Shown: piece by piece, positions 52,759 through 61,238 of the stretch
Numbering within the stretch: position 1 is the stretch's first letter
Layout of the letters: the number at the start of each line of letters is the position of its first letter
Notes under the pieces: generated by a model
Database searches by the model: none
Told to the model about the DNA's origin: nothing
The model's input: the letters and a program-made list of their open reading frames with translations, nothing else
Translations under genes and position numbers: made by a program
Assembly: GCF_011388195.1 (NCBI RefSeq)
Contig: NZ_CP049990.1
Coordinates: 868,001-932,000, forward strand
Length of the DNA: 64,000 bases
Origin: Pusillimonas sp. DMV24BSW_D
Lineage (GTDB): Bacteria; Pseudomonadota; Gammaproteobacteria; Burkholderiales; Burkholderiaceae_B
Direction of reading: 5' to 3'

Positions 52759-53226
52759 ATGAGTGAATCTATTTTTGAAGAAATTAACAAGTTCAATACC
52801 GCTTATGCCGCATGCATAGACGGTGACCGGCTTGAGGCGTGGCCAAACTTTTTTATTGATCATTGCCTGTACAAGGTGACCACCGTTGAAAATTATGAGG
52901 CTGGTCGGCCCGCCGGGTTGATATACGCCAATAGTAAAGGGATGCTCAGCGACCGCATTAGTGCCCTTAGAGAGGCGAACATATACGAAAGCCATCGCTA
53001 CCGCCATTTAATCGGCATGCCGCTTATCGAAGACGGTCAGGAAGTGATCGCTTGCGAAACCGCGTTTTTTGTAAGTCGCATCATGCGGGGTGGCGAAATC
53101 AGCATGTTCGCAACCGGGAAATATGTTGATGAGTTAGTCCGAACAGCTTCGGGGATTCGACTCAAGAAGCGTGTAGTGGTTTGCGACAGTATTAGTATTG
53201 ATACTTTGTTGGCCATCCCTTTGTAA
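52759..53226 (+). CDS. tphA3: Terephthalate 1,2-dioxygenase, oxygenase small subunit (copy 1)
   Basis: The 155-residue beta subunit has the family's NTF2-like fold and matches TphA3 along its length, with ISALREANIYESHRYRHLIG in the middle and VCDSISIDTLLAIPL at the end. It supports assembly of the alpha3beta3 oxygenase and has no metal site. It is nearly contiguous with tphA2. A second gene for a very similar protein occurs 1.5 kb downstream behind the reductase. Confidence 0.93.
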   Translation: MSESIFEEINKFNTAYAACIDGDRLEAWPNFFIDHCLYKVTTVENYEAGRPAGLIYANSKGMLSDRISALREANIYESHRYRHLIGMPLIEDGQEVIACETAFFVSRIMRGGEISMFATGKYVDELVRTASGIRLKKRVVVCDSISIDTLLAIPL

Positions 53227-53255
53227 GATGTTTGTGCAAGGAATAAGCAAGGCTC

Positions 53256-54260
53256 ATGACTAAAGTGATCGTTGATGGTACGGATATTGTTTTTGAGTGC
53301 GAGAGCGGTCAAACAATTCTCGAGTCGGCCAAGCGGGCTGGATACGCGTTACCTTATTCGTGCCGAAATGGCGTGTGCGGGAGTTGCAAAGGTGTTGTTA
53401 AAGAAGGCAGCATTGCGTTTGACAGGGAGCCGGGCGCTCTGACTGACGAGGAGAGATCGAATGGTTGGACTTTATTTTGTCAGGCCCGGGCTGAAACCGA
53501 TTTAACAATTCAAGTGACATCCATTGACCGTATGAATCCCGATGCGGTCAAGAAAGTCCGCGCCAAACTTTACAAACTTGATCGAGTTTCTGACGACGTC
53601 AGTATTCTGAGTTTGCGCTTTCCCGCGGGTGTTAGGGTGAAATTTAAAGCGGGGCAGTACCTTAATATTCAGCTAAGAGACGGCGGCTTTCGAAGTTACT
53701 CGATGGCCAGCCCTTCGCATCAAACGGATTCGGTTCAATTGCATGTAAGGCACGTCACCGGAGGAGCGTTCTCTTCTTATCTGGAGGAAACGGCGTGCGT
53801 TGGTGATTACCTTAGTATAGAGCTTCCTCTTGGCAGTTTCTATCTTCGAGAGATTAGCAAGCCGTTGTTGTTTGTTGTAAGCGGAACCGGGTTTGCACCA
53901 GTTAAGTCGATCATCGAAACGCTTATGAAATCGGGCTTCCCCTCAGTACCCGTGTATTTATATTGGGGTGGGCGCCGAAAGGTGGATATCTATTTGGCCA
54001 GCCTTGCGCAAAAGTGGGCGAGCCGCTTTCCTAATTTTACGTTTGTTCCCGTGCTGTCTGAAGAGAAAAATGGCGTCGACCGCGAAGGTTTGGTGCACAA
54101 CGCGGTTATGGACGATTTTGCAAGCCTGGAGAACGTTGATGTATATGTATGTGGCGTTCCGGCAATGGTTAATGCGGCTCGAAAGGATTTTATGCAGCTC
54201 AGGGATCTACCCGGCAACAGTTTTTATTGCGATGCTTTTGTCATGTCGTCGGAATTATGA
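53256..54260 (+). CDS. tphA1: Terephthalate 1,2-dioxygenase reductase ([2Fe-2S]-FAD-NAD)
   Basis: The 334-residue reductase has an N-terminal plant-type ferredoxin domain (C36, C41, C44, C75), an FAD domain with RSYSM (146-150) and HVRHVTGGAFSSYL, and a nucleotide domain with SGTGFAPVKS (about 210-219). This order is that of class IB reductases such as BenC and TphA1, which pass electrons directly from NAD(P)H to the Rieske oxygenase without a separate ferredoxin. AAGGAA precedes the ATG. Its last four bases overlap the second small-subunit gene. Confidence 0.9.
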   Translation: MTKVIVDGTDIVFECESGQTILESAKRAGYALPYSCRNGVCGSCKGVVKEGSIAFDREPGALTDEERSNGWTLFCQARAETDLTIQVTSIDRMNPDAVKKVRAKLYKLDRVSDDVSILSLRFPAGVRVKFKAGQYLNIQLRDGGFRSYSMASPSHQTDSVQLHVRHVTGGAFSSYLEETACVGDYLSIELPLGSFYLREISKPLLFVVSGTGFAPVKSIIETLMKSGFPSVPVYLYWGGRRKVDIYLASLAQKWASRFPNFTFVPVLSEEKNGVDREGLVHNAVMDDFASLENVDVYVCGVPAMVNAARKDFMQLRDLPGNSFYCDAFVMSSEL

Positions 54261-54733
54261 GCGCTACACAAGTACATATCAATGAGCTGAGTCAGTTAAA
54301 TGCTCGCTACGTCGCCAGCCTCGATGAGGATAATCTCGAGATATGGCCACGTTTTTTTACTGAGCAATGTCTGTACAAAATTACGACAGCTGAAAATTAT
54401 CAAAAGCAAAGGCCTGCAGTTCTTATTTATGCCGATAGCCGAAATATGTTGCATGATCGTGTGAATGCCCTGCGGGAGGCCAACATATATGAGCGCCATC
54501 GCTACAGGCATATCGTTGGAACACCATTGATTAATAGTGTTGGCGAAAGAACCATCCAAGCGGAAACGCCATTTCTGGTTACCCGAACGATGCGAACGGG
54601 TGAAATGAGCCTGTTTGCTTCGGGCAAGTATGTTGATCAGTTGTTAATACAGGGTAGTGAGCTCGCAATTGAAAAACGCCAGGTGGTTTGCGACAGTATT
54701 GCGATTGACACCCTGTTGGCGATTCCCCTGTAA
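54257..54733 (+). CDS. Second oxygenase small subunit (TphA3 paralogue)
   Basis: Starting at the ATG that overlaps the reductase stop (ATGA), this gene encodes 158 residues closely similar to copy 1 (shared stretches include NALREANIYERHRYRHIVG and VVCDSIAIDTLLAIPL). Only one large subunit is encoded, so the operon makes two different beta subunits for one alpha. The closest anchor residues of the family are kept in both, so neither looks degenerate. Copy 2 may give a hexamer with altered specificity or stability, or belong to another large subunit elsewhere in the genome. Confidence 0.9.
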   Translation: MSATQVHINELSQLNARYVASLDEDNLEIWPRFFTEQCLYKITTAENYQKQRPAVLIYADSRNMLHDRVNALREANIYERHRYRHIVGTPLINSVGERTIQAETPFLVTRTMRTGEMSLFASGKYVDQLLIQGSELAIEKRQVVCDSIAIDTLLAIPL

Positions 54734-54746
54734 CCATGAGACGTAG

Positions 54747-55730
54747 ATGAACCCTTGTATTGCGATTGCGATTGGCGACCCCAACGGGATTGGGCCTGAA
54801 ATTGGGGTGAAAGCCGCTTTGTCGCTGCAAGGGCGGGGTGCGCAGCCTGTGTTGGTTGGGGATGCGCATGTGATTGCGCATTACCTGACGCAATACGATA
54901 AGGATTGCGCGCTTCTAAGTTTCTCCCAATGGTGCAAAGGGGAGGCTTCAACTGAGAGGTGTCTGGTTTATGAGCCGGTGCAGGCTTTGTCTGCCGCCTG
55001 TTTTAAGCCCGGCGAGGTTTCGGCTGCAGCCGGCGAGGCAACCGTTGCATACGTGTGTAAAGCGGTTGAACTGGCCCAAAGCGGCCGGGTTGAAGCCGTT
55101 ATTGGTTGCCCTCATTCTGAAACCGCCGTTCATCAGGCCGGTATTGCGTTTTCCGGTTATCCGGGGCTAATTGCCCGGTTAACCGGTACCCCCGCCGATA
55201 AAGTCTTTCTTATGCTGGTCGCGGGTGGGTTACGTATTGCCCATGTCACTCTGCATGAAAGTGTGCAGTCGGCCCTGGCCAGAATGACACCGGAACTGTT
55301 TGAAAGTGCGGCGGTTGCGGCAATCAAGGCAACAAAAGGTTTGGGTGTGGAAACGCCGAGTCTGGCCGTTATGGGAATTAACCCCCATGCCGGCGAGGGA
55401 GGCTTGTTTGGCCGGGAAGATGAGTATATTGCGGTACCCGCGGTGCAACGTTTAACCGACCAAGGTTATGTCGTTAACGGGCCGATGGGTGCCGATGTTT
55501 TGCTTGCGCAGCGCCGTCACGATGTGTACCTGGCCCCGTTTCATGATCAGGGTCATATACCGATTAAATTGCTTAGCCCTTTGCGTGCCAGTGCGCTTAC
55601 TATTGGTACACCTGTGCGCTTTTCCAGTGTTGGCCATGGTTCTGCTCATGATATTGCCGGCAAGGATATGGCCGACCCAGCTTCGGTGATTGAAACCTTC
55701 GCTTTATTAAGCGTGAGCGGCGACGCTTAA
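54747..55730 (+). CDS. tphB: 1,2-dihydroxy-3,5-cyclohexadiene-1,4-dicarboxylate dehydrogenase (PdxA family)
   Basis: The 327-residue enzyme is a PdxA-family decarboxylating dehydrogenase with metal ligands H170 (VTLHES), H214 (INPHAGEG) and H266 (FHDQGHIPIK). The segment IGCPHSETAVHQAGIAFSGY (about 119-138) follows TphB of Comamonas rather than true PdxA, and the neighbours are terephthalate dioxygenase genes. It converts the cis-diol from TphA to protocatechuate and CO2. Base composition from here on is closer to the bulk of the window than in the genes just upstream. Confidence 0.9.
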   Translation: MNPCIAIAIGDPNGIGPEIGVKAALSLQGRGAQPVLVGDAHVIAHYLTQYDKDCALLSFSQWCKGEASTERCLVYEPVQALSAACFKPGEVSAAAGEATVAYVCKAVELAQSGRVEAVIGCPHSETAVHQAGIAFSGYPGLIARLTGTPADKVFLMLVAGGLRIAHVTLHESVQSALARMTPELFESAAVAAIKATKGLGVETPSLAVMGINPHAGEGGLFGREDEYIAVPAVQRLTDQGYVVNGPMGADVLLAQRRHDVYLAPFHDQGHIPIKLLSPLRASALTIGTPVRFSSVGHGSAHDIAGKDMADPASVIETFALLSVSGDA

Positions 55731-55761
55731 CCCAGGCAGCTTTATTCAGGAGACTCATCGC

Positions 55762-57333
55762 ATGACCCGCGTTCCCTTTGATCTCAACGCGCTCGAGGGC
55801 TATGTTTCAAGCGCAACGCAGCTTTTCGGTGTGGCCCATCCCGAACAACAGCAGGCCTGGGTGGCACGTTTGGGTATGCATTTGCCTGACATGCAGCGAA
55901 TCAGCTCGGCGGCTTGTTCTTATGATGCCGACCCGATTGGTTTGCCGGCATCGGCACGCGCCGGCGTGTGCGCGACCCCTACGTTGGGCGTTGAGTCGTT
56001 GGCGCAGCGTGCGTTTGGCCTCGACGCATCGTCTTTCAGCGCCGTCAATAATGTTGAACAAGGCTTGGCGCAGATTCATTCGCATCCCGAATTGAATGCT
56101 TTTCAGTATATTGCGGCCGAGTCAGCTAACGAAAAAGCCCGTTTGGTTGACGCGTTTCGTTCGCGATCGCAACAGGCGGGTGTCTTGGCCGGGGTGACGC
56201 TGGCGATTAAAGAGTGCTTTGAAGTTCAGGGTATGCCGATGACGTCGGGAACGCGGGCAATACCGGCGTTTACGCCGGATAGCAGCGCACCGTGTGTTAC
56301 GCGTCTGGAGGCGGCAGGGGCGATTGTGCTGGGGATGACAACCATGCATGAACTTGCCTATGGCGCGACAACCGATAACCCGCATGTTGGCCGGGTGGGG
56401 CATCCTGCCGATCCGGAGCGGGTCCCCGGGGGTTCCAGTGGGGGGTCGGCGGTGGCGGTGGCAACCGGCATGGCGAATGCGGCTTTGGGTACCGACACCG
56501 CCGGTTCAGTGCGTATGCCGGCCGCTTTGTGCGGCATTGTTGGATTCAAGCCCAGTTATGGTTTGATTTCGTGCGATGGCATGTTGCCGTTGGGATGGTC
56601 GCTTGACCATGTCGGCGTTTTTGCAAAAACAGTTGAGCAAGCGGCTGTACTCACCGACATTATGACGGGGTCTGCGTGCACGACACCGCGGCTGGCGCAA
56701 CCGTTGGCGTTGCCGAATGTGCAGGTTGTGATTCCCGAGAACTTTTTTTTCGATATTCTCGATCCGGGCGTGGCCAAGGCCTTTAATAATGTAGATGAAC
56801 AGTTACGTAATGAAGGTGTGGATGTTTTGCGCGCCACTGTGCCCGAGCTTGATTTGGCGCCCACACTTCAGTTCATGACGCTGTGTGCCGAGGCAGGTCA
56901 GTTGCACCTTGATCGGGCGCTTTTGCATCCTGAGGGTTTGGGTGAGGAAGTGCGCACACGCCTTGAGGCCGGCCAGTTTATCCGGGCGGTTGATTATATT
57001 AAGGTGCAGCGCTTACGTACTCAGTTACGCCAGTCTTTAACGACATTACTGAATGGCCCGCGTGTGTTGCTCACGCCAACCGTGCCGGTTGGGGCGCCCA
57101 AACTGGCGCGCCATATCGACATCGGGGGTGCGTCAATGCCGATTCACCCGGCGTTAACACGGCTAACCATGCCTTTTAACTTAACGGGTATGCCCGCTAT
57201 TTCAATTCCCTGCGGTACCGATGGCGACGGCTTTCCGGTTGGCTTGCAAATAGCGGCACCGTGCGGCGATGATGCGTTTCTATTGCAAGTAGCACACCGA
57301 TTTGCCGAGTTATTGGGACGCCAGGTTCGTTGA
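55762..57333 (+). CDS. Amidase signature family hydrolase (tandem copy 1)
   Basis: The 523-residue enzyme has K150 (TLAIKECFEV), S225/S226 (PGGSSGGSAVAVATGM) and nucleophile S249 (DTAGSVRMPA). The first 100 residues form a helical extension before the amidase core. GGAG precedes the ATG. It follows tphB after 31 bases and is therefore likely part of the tph operon. It may free a benzoate-type acid from an amide, feeding the pathway, but no substrate is known. The next gene is a paralogue with the same architecture. Confidence 0.9.
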   Translation: MTRVPFDLNALEGYVSSATQLFGVAHPEQQQAWVARLGMHLPDMQRISSAACSYDADPIGLPASARAGVCATPTLGVESLAQRAFGLDASSFSAVNNVEQGLAQIHSHPELNAFQYIAAESANEKARLVDAFRSRSQQAGVLAGVTLAIKECFEVQGMPMTSGTRAIPAFTPDSSAPCVTRLEAAGAIVLGMTTMHELAYGATTDNPHVGRVGHPADPERVPGGSSGGSAVAVATGMANAALGTDTAGSVRMPAALCGIVGFKPSYGLISCDGMLPLGWSLDHVGVFAKTVEQAAVLTDIMTGSACTTPRLAQPLALPNVQVVIPENFFFDILDPGVAKAFNNVDEQLRNEGVDVLRATVPELDLAPTLQFMTLCAEAGQLHLDRALLHPEGLGEEVRTRLEAGQFIRAVDYIKVQRLRTQLRQSLTTLLNGPRVLLTPTVPVGAPKLARHIDIGGASMPIHPALTRLTMPFNLTGMPAISIPCGTDGDGFPVGLQIAAPCGDDAFLLQVAHRFAELLGRQVR

Positions 57334-57404
57334 TAAGGCTTGAAAGCGGTTCCTGATTGTGTAACGCTTTGGCCGGTACCTAAAACGATATCAGGAGACC
57401 CCGT

Positions 57405-59006
57405 ATGGCCGGCCATGCACCGTTGGAACGAGCAGACGCATTGCGTCGCTATATTGTTGCTGCATCAGAGTTCTATCAACTGCATCATAGCGCCCGGTTG
57501 GACGATTGGTGCGCGCGTATTGAGCGTAACCTTTCTGATAACGACAAGCTCGCGGCATTGTCGTGTCGCACTAGCGACCCTTTTGGGTTGCCCATGGCCG
57601 GTGCACAGTCTGACTTGTTTCGGGCGCGTGGTGCGGGTGGCACTCAAGCAAATGAATTGATCAAGAAAGGTCGTTTGGCGGCGCATGTGGCGCGCATTAA
57701 AGAGGGACGGCTGGATCCGGTTGAGCATGTTCAAGCCTGCCTCGACCGCATCAAGGCGCGGTCTGACTTGAATGCGTTTTTGTTTGTCGATCATGAGGGG
57801 GCGTTGACCAAAGCGCACGAATTACAGGGGCAGATTCAAGCCGGTCGGCATGGCGGCCCGATGGCGGGCGTTGTGGTGGCAGTGAAAGATTGCATTCCGG
57901 TGGCGGGTTTGCCGATGCGGGCCGGCTCTGAGTCTCTGGCATCGGTTGTGCCGCAAGAAAGTGCACCTTGTGTCGCCGCCCTTGAATCTGCCGGGGCAAT
58001 TGTTATTGGCATGACCAATCTGCATGAGCTTTGTTATGGCGGGGTGTCCGACAACCCGCATTACGGCTCGGTGGGACACCCACAGGATTCGACCCGTTCG
58101 CCGGGTGGCTCCAGCGGAGGTTCGGCCGTGGCGTTGGCAACGGAGATGGCGGATATTGCTTTGGGCACGGATACCGCCGGTTCGGTGCGCATGCCGGCGG
58201 CAGTATGCGGCGTGGTGGGTTACAAAGGCTCTTACGACCTCGTTTCGCGCAAAGACTTAGTGCCATTGGCGTGGTCGCTAGATCACGTGGGGGTGTTCGC
58301 TCATAAAACGGTTGATGCCGCCTGGGTCACGGCGATAATGGCAGGGCACGACGCACAGGCGTATTGGCAACCTTTGCAGTTTGACAGTGTTTCACAGCTG
58401 AAGCTGTTTTGCCCCACCAATTACAGTTTTGATCTGATCGAACCGAGCGTGCTGACCGCGTTCGAATCAGCGCTGGCGCGCCTTGAGTCGGCGGGCGTGA
58501 AAATTCAACGTGGTGCGTTGCCGGCCCTCGATATGTCACCCACTTTGCAGCATTTCACGATGGCGCCGGAGGCGACACAGGCACACGAAGAGTTGGGCTT
58601 GCAGCACGCGCATGCTATGGGCGAAGAAGTGCGCACCCGTCTTGAGGCGGGCCAGTTTATTCGTGCTATTGACTACATCAAGGCGCAGCGTTTGCGGCGT
58701 GTGCTGGCTGAGGCACTTGAGGTTCCCTTGTTGAGTGGGGCGCATGCCATTGTGACCCCTACCACCGTAACCGGTGCGTGTGACGCGCAGGCGACGCTGG
58801 AAAATCACGGGAAATCAGTACCGCTTCGATCGGTTTTGACGCGTTTGACACTGCCGTTCAATTTAACCGGAGTGCCGGCAATTTCCTTACCTTGCGGGCG
58901 CGATGCCGAGGGTTTTCCGGTGGGGTTGCAGTTGGCCGGGTTAAAAGGGGGCGATGCGTTGCTGTTGCAGGCGGCGCACCAATGCGAAACAGTGCTCCAG
59001 ATGTAA
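57405..59006 (+). CDS. Amidase signature family hydrolase (tandem copy 2)
   Basis: The 533-residue paralogue of copy 1 keeps all catalytic residues (K161, S236/S237, S260) and the N-terminal helical extension. The core segments around GGSSGGSAV, GTDTAGSVRMPAA and WSLDHVGVFA are almost the same in both proteins, while the N-termini have diverged, which suggests an old tandem duplication with separate substrate ranges. GGAG precedes the ATG, 71 bases after copy 1. Confidence 0.9.
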   Translation: MAGHAPLERADALRRYIVAASEFYQLHHSARLDDWCARIERNLSDNDKLAALSCRTSDPFGLPMAGAQSDLFRARGAGGTQANELIKKGRLAAHVARIKEGRLDPVEHVQACLDRIKARSDLNAFLFVDHEGALTKAHELQGQIQAGRHGGPMAGVVVAVKDCIPVAGLPMRAGSESLASVVPQESAPCVAALESAGAIVIGMTNLHELCYGGVSDNPHYGSVGHPQDSTRSPGGSSGGSAVALATEMADIALGTDTAGSVRMPAAVCGVVGYKGSYDLVSRKDLVPLAWSLDHVGVFAHKTVDAAWVTAIMAGHDAQAYWQPLQFDSVSQLKLFCPTNYSFDLIEPSVLTAFESALARLESAGVKIQRGALPALDMSPTLQHFTMAPEATQAHEELGLQHAHAMGEEVRTRLEAGQFIRAIDYIKAQRLRRVLAEALEVPLLSGAHAIVTPTTVTGACDAQATLENHGKSVPLRSVLTRLTLPFNLTGVPAISLPCGRDAEGFPVGLQLAGLKGGDALLLQAAHQCETVLQM

Positions 59007-59057
59007 GTCTGGGTGTATAGTTGTTTTGATAGGAAAACCCATGGGAAAAGACGCAAA

Positions 59058-59870
59058 ATGAGAAAGTGGTTATTGGCCGTGTTGCCATTTGTTGCCGGGC
59101 TGGTGTTAAGCGCGCCCGCGTATGCCGACACCGCGTTGAAAGCGGCTGTTAACAGCGACCAGCGCCTGGAAAAGAACACTGCGCGCGATGCTTGGCGCAA
59201 TCCATATGAAACGCTGATGTTCTTCGGCATTCAGCCCAATATGACAGTGGTGGAGTTAACCCCCGGTGGCGGCTGGTATACCGAAATTCTGGCGCCGTAT
59301 TTGCGCGATAACGGTCAATATATTGCAGGGGTGTATAACCCGGACTCAAGCCGCGCGAATTATCGGCGCTATGCGACTGTTTTCCAGGAAAAGCTGGCAA
59401 GTAAACCTGCCCTTTTCGATCGGGCCAAGGTCACGATTTTCGAGCCGCCCGAGCAGCTTCAGTATGCCGAGCCAGGCTCGGCTGATATGGTATTAACGTT
59501 TCGCAATTTGCATAACTGGATGAGTTATGGCGAGCCGGTCATGCGTGATATTTTCCGCAGTGCCTATACCGCTTTGAAATCCGGCGGTGTTTTCGGCGTG
59601 GTTGAGCACCGTTTGCCTGAAGATCGTGAGCAAGACGCCACGGCAAGTTCGGGCTACATGCATGAGTCGTATGTCATCAAAATGGCTGAAAGCGTGGGTT
59701 TTCGTCTGGCTGAAAAGTCTGAGGTGAATGCGAATCCAAAAGATACGGCCGATCACCCTGGTGGTGTTTGGGCCTTGCCCCCCAGTTTGCGCAATAAAGA
59801 AGCGAATCGCGACAAATATCTGGCCATTGGCGAGAGCGACCGCATGACGCTGAAGTTTGTTAAGCCGTAA
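59058..59870 (+). CDS. Exported class I methyltransferase-like protein
   Basis: From the ATG at 59058 the protein has 270 residues with a Sec signal peptide (MRKWLLAVLPFVAGLVLS, cleavage after APAYA). The mature part is a Rossmann methyltransferase fold with a SAM-type motif I variant (VVELTPGGGWYTEIL, about residues 65-79) and a motif IV-like stretch DMVLTFRNLHNW. Export is at odds with use of cytoplasmic SAM, so it may be a structural relative with another role. The family is common in proteobacteria but not functionally described to my knowledge. Confidence 0.75.
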   Translation: MRKWLLAVLPFVAGLVLSAPAYADTALKAAVNSDQRLEKNTARDAWRNPYETLMFFGIQPNMTVVELTPGGGWYTEILAPYLRDNGQYIAGVYNPDSSRANYRRYATVFQEKLASKPALFDRAKVTIFEPPEQLQYAEPGSADMVLTFRNLHNWMSYGEPVMRDIFRSAYTALKSGGVFGVVEHRLPEDREQDATASSGYMHESYVIKMAESVGFRLAEKSEVNANPKDTADHPGGVWALPPSLRNKEANRDKYLAIGESDRMTLKFVKP

Positions 59871-59896
59871 AAAATGTATTGGTAGCAGGTGAAAGC

Positions 59897-60949
59897 ATGG
59901 AGAATCTGGATCTAGTTGTTTTGCGAGCATTGCGTGATTGGCGCCAGTCGGGCAAGCGGGCGTTGCTGGCAACGGTTGTGCGTACCTGGGGGTCATCACC
60001 CCGCCCGGTTGGATCCATTATGGCCATGTGCGAAGACGGCTCAGTGGTGGGGTCGGTGTCGGGTGGTTGCATTGAAGACGATCTGGTCTTCCGGTTTTCG
60101 CAAGCATATTCAGGCAATCCTGAGCAAGAGGAAATGCCGCACGGGCCGCCCCGTTTTCTGAAATATGGCATTAAGGCCGATGAAGCTCACCGGTTTGGTT
60201 TGCCGTGCGGCGGGACACTTGAGCTTTTGCTTGAGTTCGACGCCGACGCCCAGGCGCTGACCACATTAATCACGCAATTGGAAGGCGGGCATCTAATGCG
60301 TCGTCAAGTTGAGTTGGCAACGGGGCAAGTGCATATAGCGCCCGCCGACTTGCCACAAGCTTTGTTAATTGATGATGCTGTGTTGGTCAATACTTTCGGC
60401 CCGGCTTATCGCATGTTGCTGATTGGTGCGGGTCAGTTGACGGAATATCTTGCCACTATGGCTTTGTTCAATGGGTTCGATGTCACGGTATGCGATCCGC
60501 GCGAGGAGTATCGTGGGAGTTGGTCGGTGCCGGGGGTTAAAGTGGTATCTGACATGCCCGACGATGTCGTTACGGCGTTCAAGGCCGATCGGCGCTCGTG
60601 CATTATTGCCTTAACGCACGACCCGAAGCTGGACGATCTGGCGTTGCTGGAAGCATTGGAGACCGAGGCGTTCTACATTGGAGCGATCGGCTCGCGCAGC
60701 AATAACACGGCGCGCCGTCAGCGCATGATTGAGCATTTCGATCAAACCGAAGCGTCGTTGCAGCGTTTGCGCGGCCCTATTGGCATTTTTATTGGCAGTA
60801 AAACGCCTTCTGAAATTGCGGTCAGCATTATGGCCGAAGTGCTGGCGGTGAAAAACGGTGTGACCCTGCCGCGCGATATGGAAGTGGCCTGGGCAAAGGA
60901 TAAAGCGGGTATTGCTGCGTCGGGTGCCGATATCATGTGTTCAATCTAA
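59897..60949 (+). CDS. XdhC/CoxI-family molybdenum hydroxylase maturation factor
   Basis: The 350-residue protein has an N-terminal XdhC/CoxI domain (GSSPRPVGSIMAMCEDG and SVSGGCIEDDL, about residues 32-65) and a C-terminal Rossmann domain (LLIGAGQLTEYLA, then AIGSRSNNTARRQR). XdhC proteins bind molybdenum cofactor and help add the equatorial sulfur needed by xanthine dehydrogenase-type enzymes. The only such enzyme visible here is encoded at 2124-6607, more than 53 kb away. It follows the exported methyltransferase-like gene after 26 bases. Confidence 0.9.
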   Translation: MENLDLVVLRALRDWRQSGKRALLATVVRTWGSSPRPVGSIMAMCEDGSVVGSVSGGCIEDDLVFRFSQAYSGNPEQEEMPHGPPRFLKYGIKADEAHRFGLPCGGTLELLLEFDADAQALTTLITQLEGGHLMRRQVELATGQVHIAPADLPQALLIDDAVLVNTFGPAYRMLLIGAGQLTEYLATMALFNGFDVTVCDPREEYRGSWSVPGVKVVSDMPDDVVTAFKADRRSCIIALTHDPKLDDLALLEALETEAFYIGAIGSRSNNTARRQRMIEHFDQTEASLQRLRGPIGIFIGSKTPSEIAVSIMAEVLAVKNGVTLPRDMEVAWAKDKAGIAASGADIMCSI

Positions 60950-61238
60950 GGCCGTACGTACAAAATTCCCTGCACTGAACGTTACAAATAATTACATACT
61001 TTAATCAGAAAAGTTGAAAAGGTGGGAAAAACCCACATTGCGCCGCCCATTTATTTCCCTTAGTATTTTTCTGTCTTTAGTGCTCACTACAAATATTTTC
61101 GGTATTCGCTACATTTAATTTAGCTTTGAAAGTGTTGTAGGACGCGGCCTGTGTTGGTTGTGTGCATTAATGAAGTCAGTTGTGTAGTGCTGTATTACAT
61201 GCCTAACCGGCTCATGGAGAGCCATCGGGAGATAAGTG

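Noticed and set aside
54747-55730. 4-hydroxythreonine-4-phosphate dehydrogenase (pdxA) for vitamin B6 synthesis
   Set aside because: The family is the same, but the GCPHSETAVHQAGIAFSGY segment and the position behind terephthalate dioxygenase genes fit TphB better.
61022-61036. Terminator after the XdhC-type gene
   Set aside because: GTGGG-AAAAA-CCCAC is a short stem without a T-run, about 70 bases after the stop; too weak to call.
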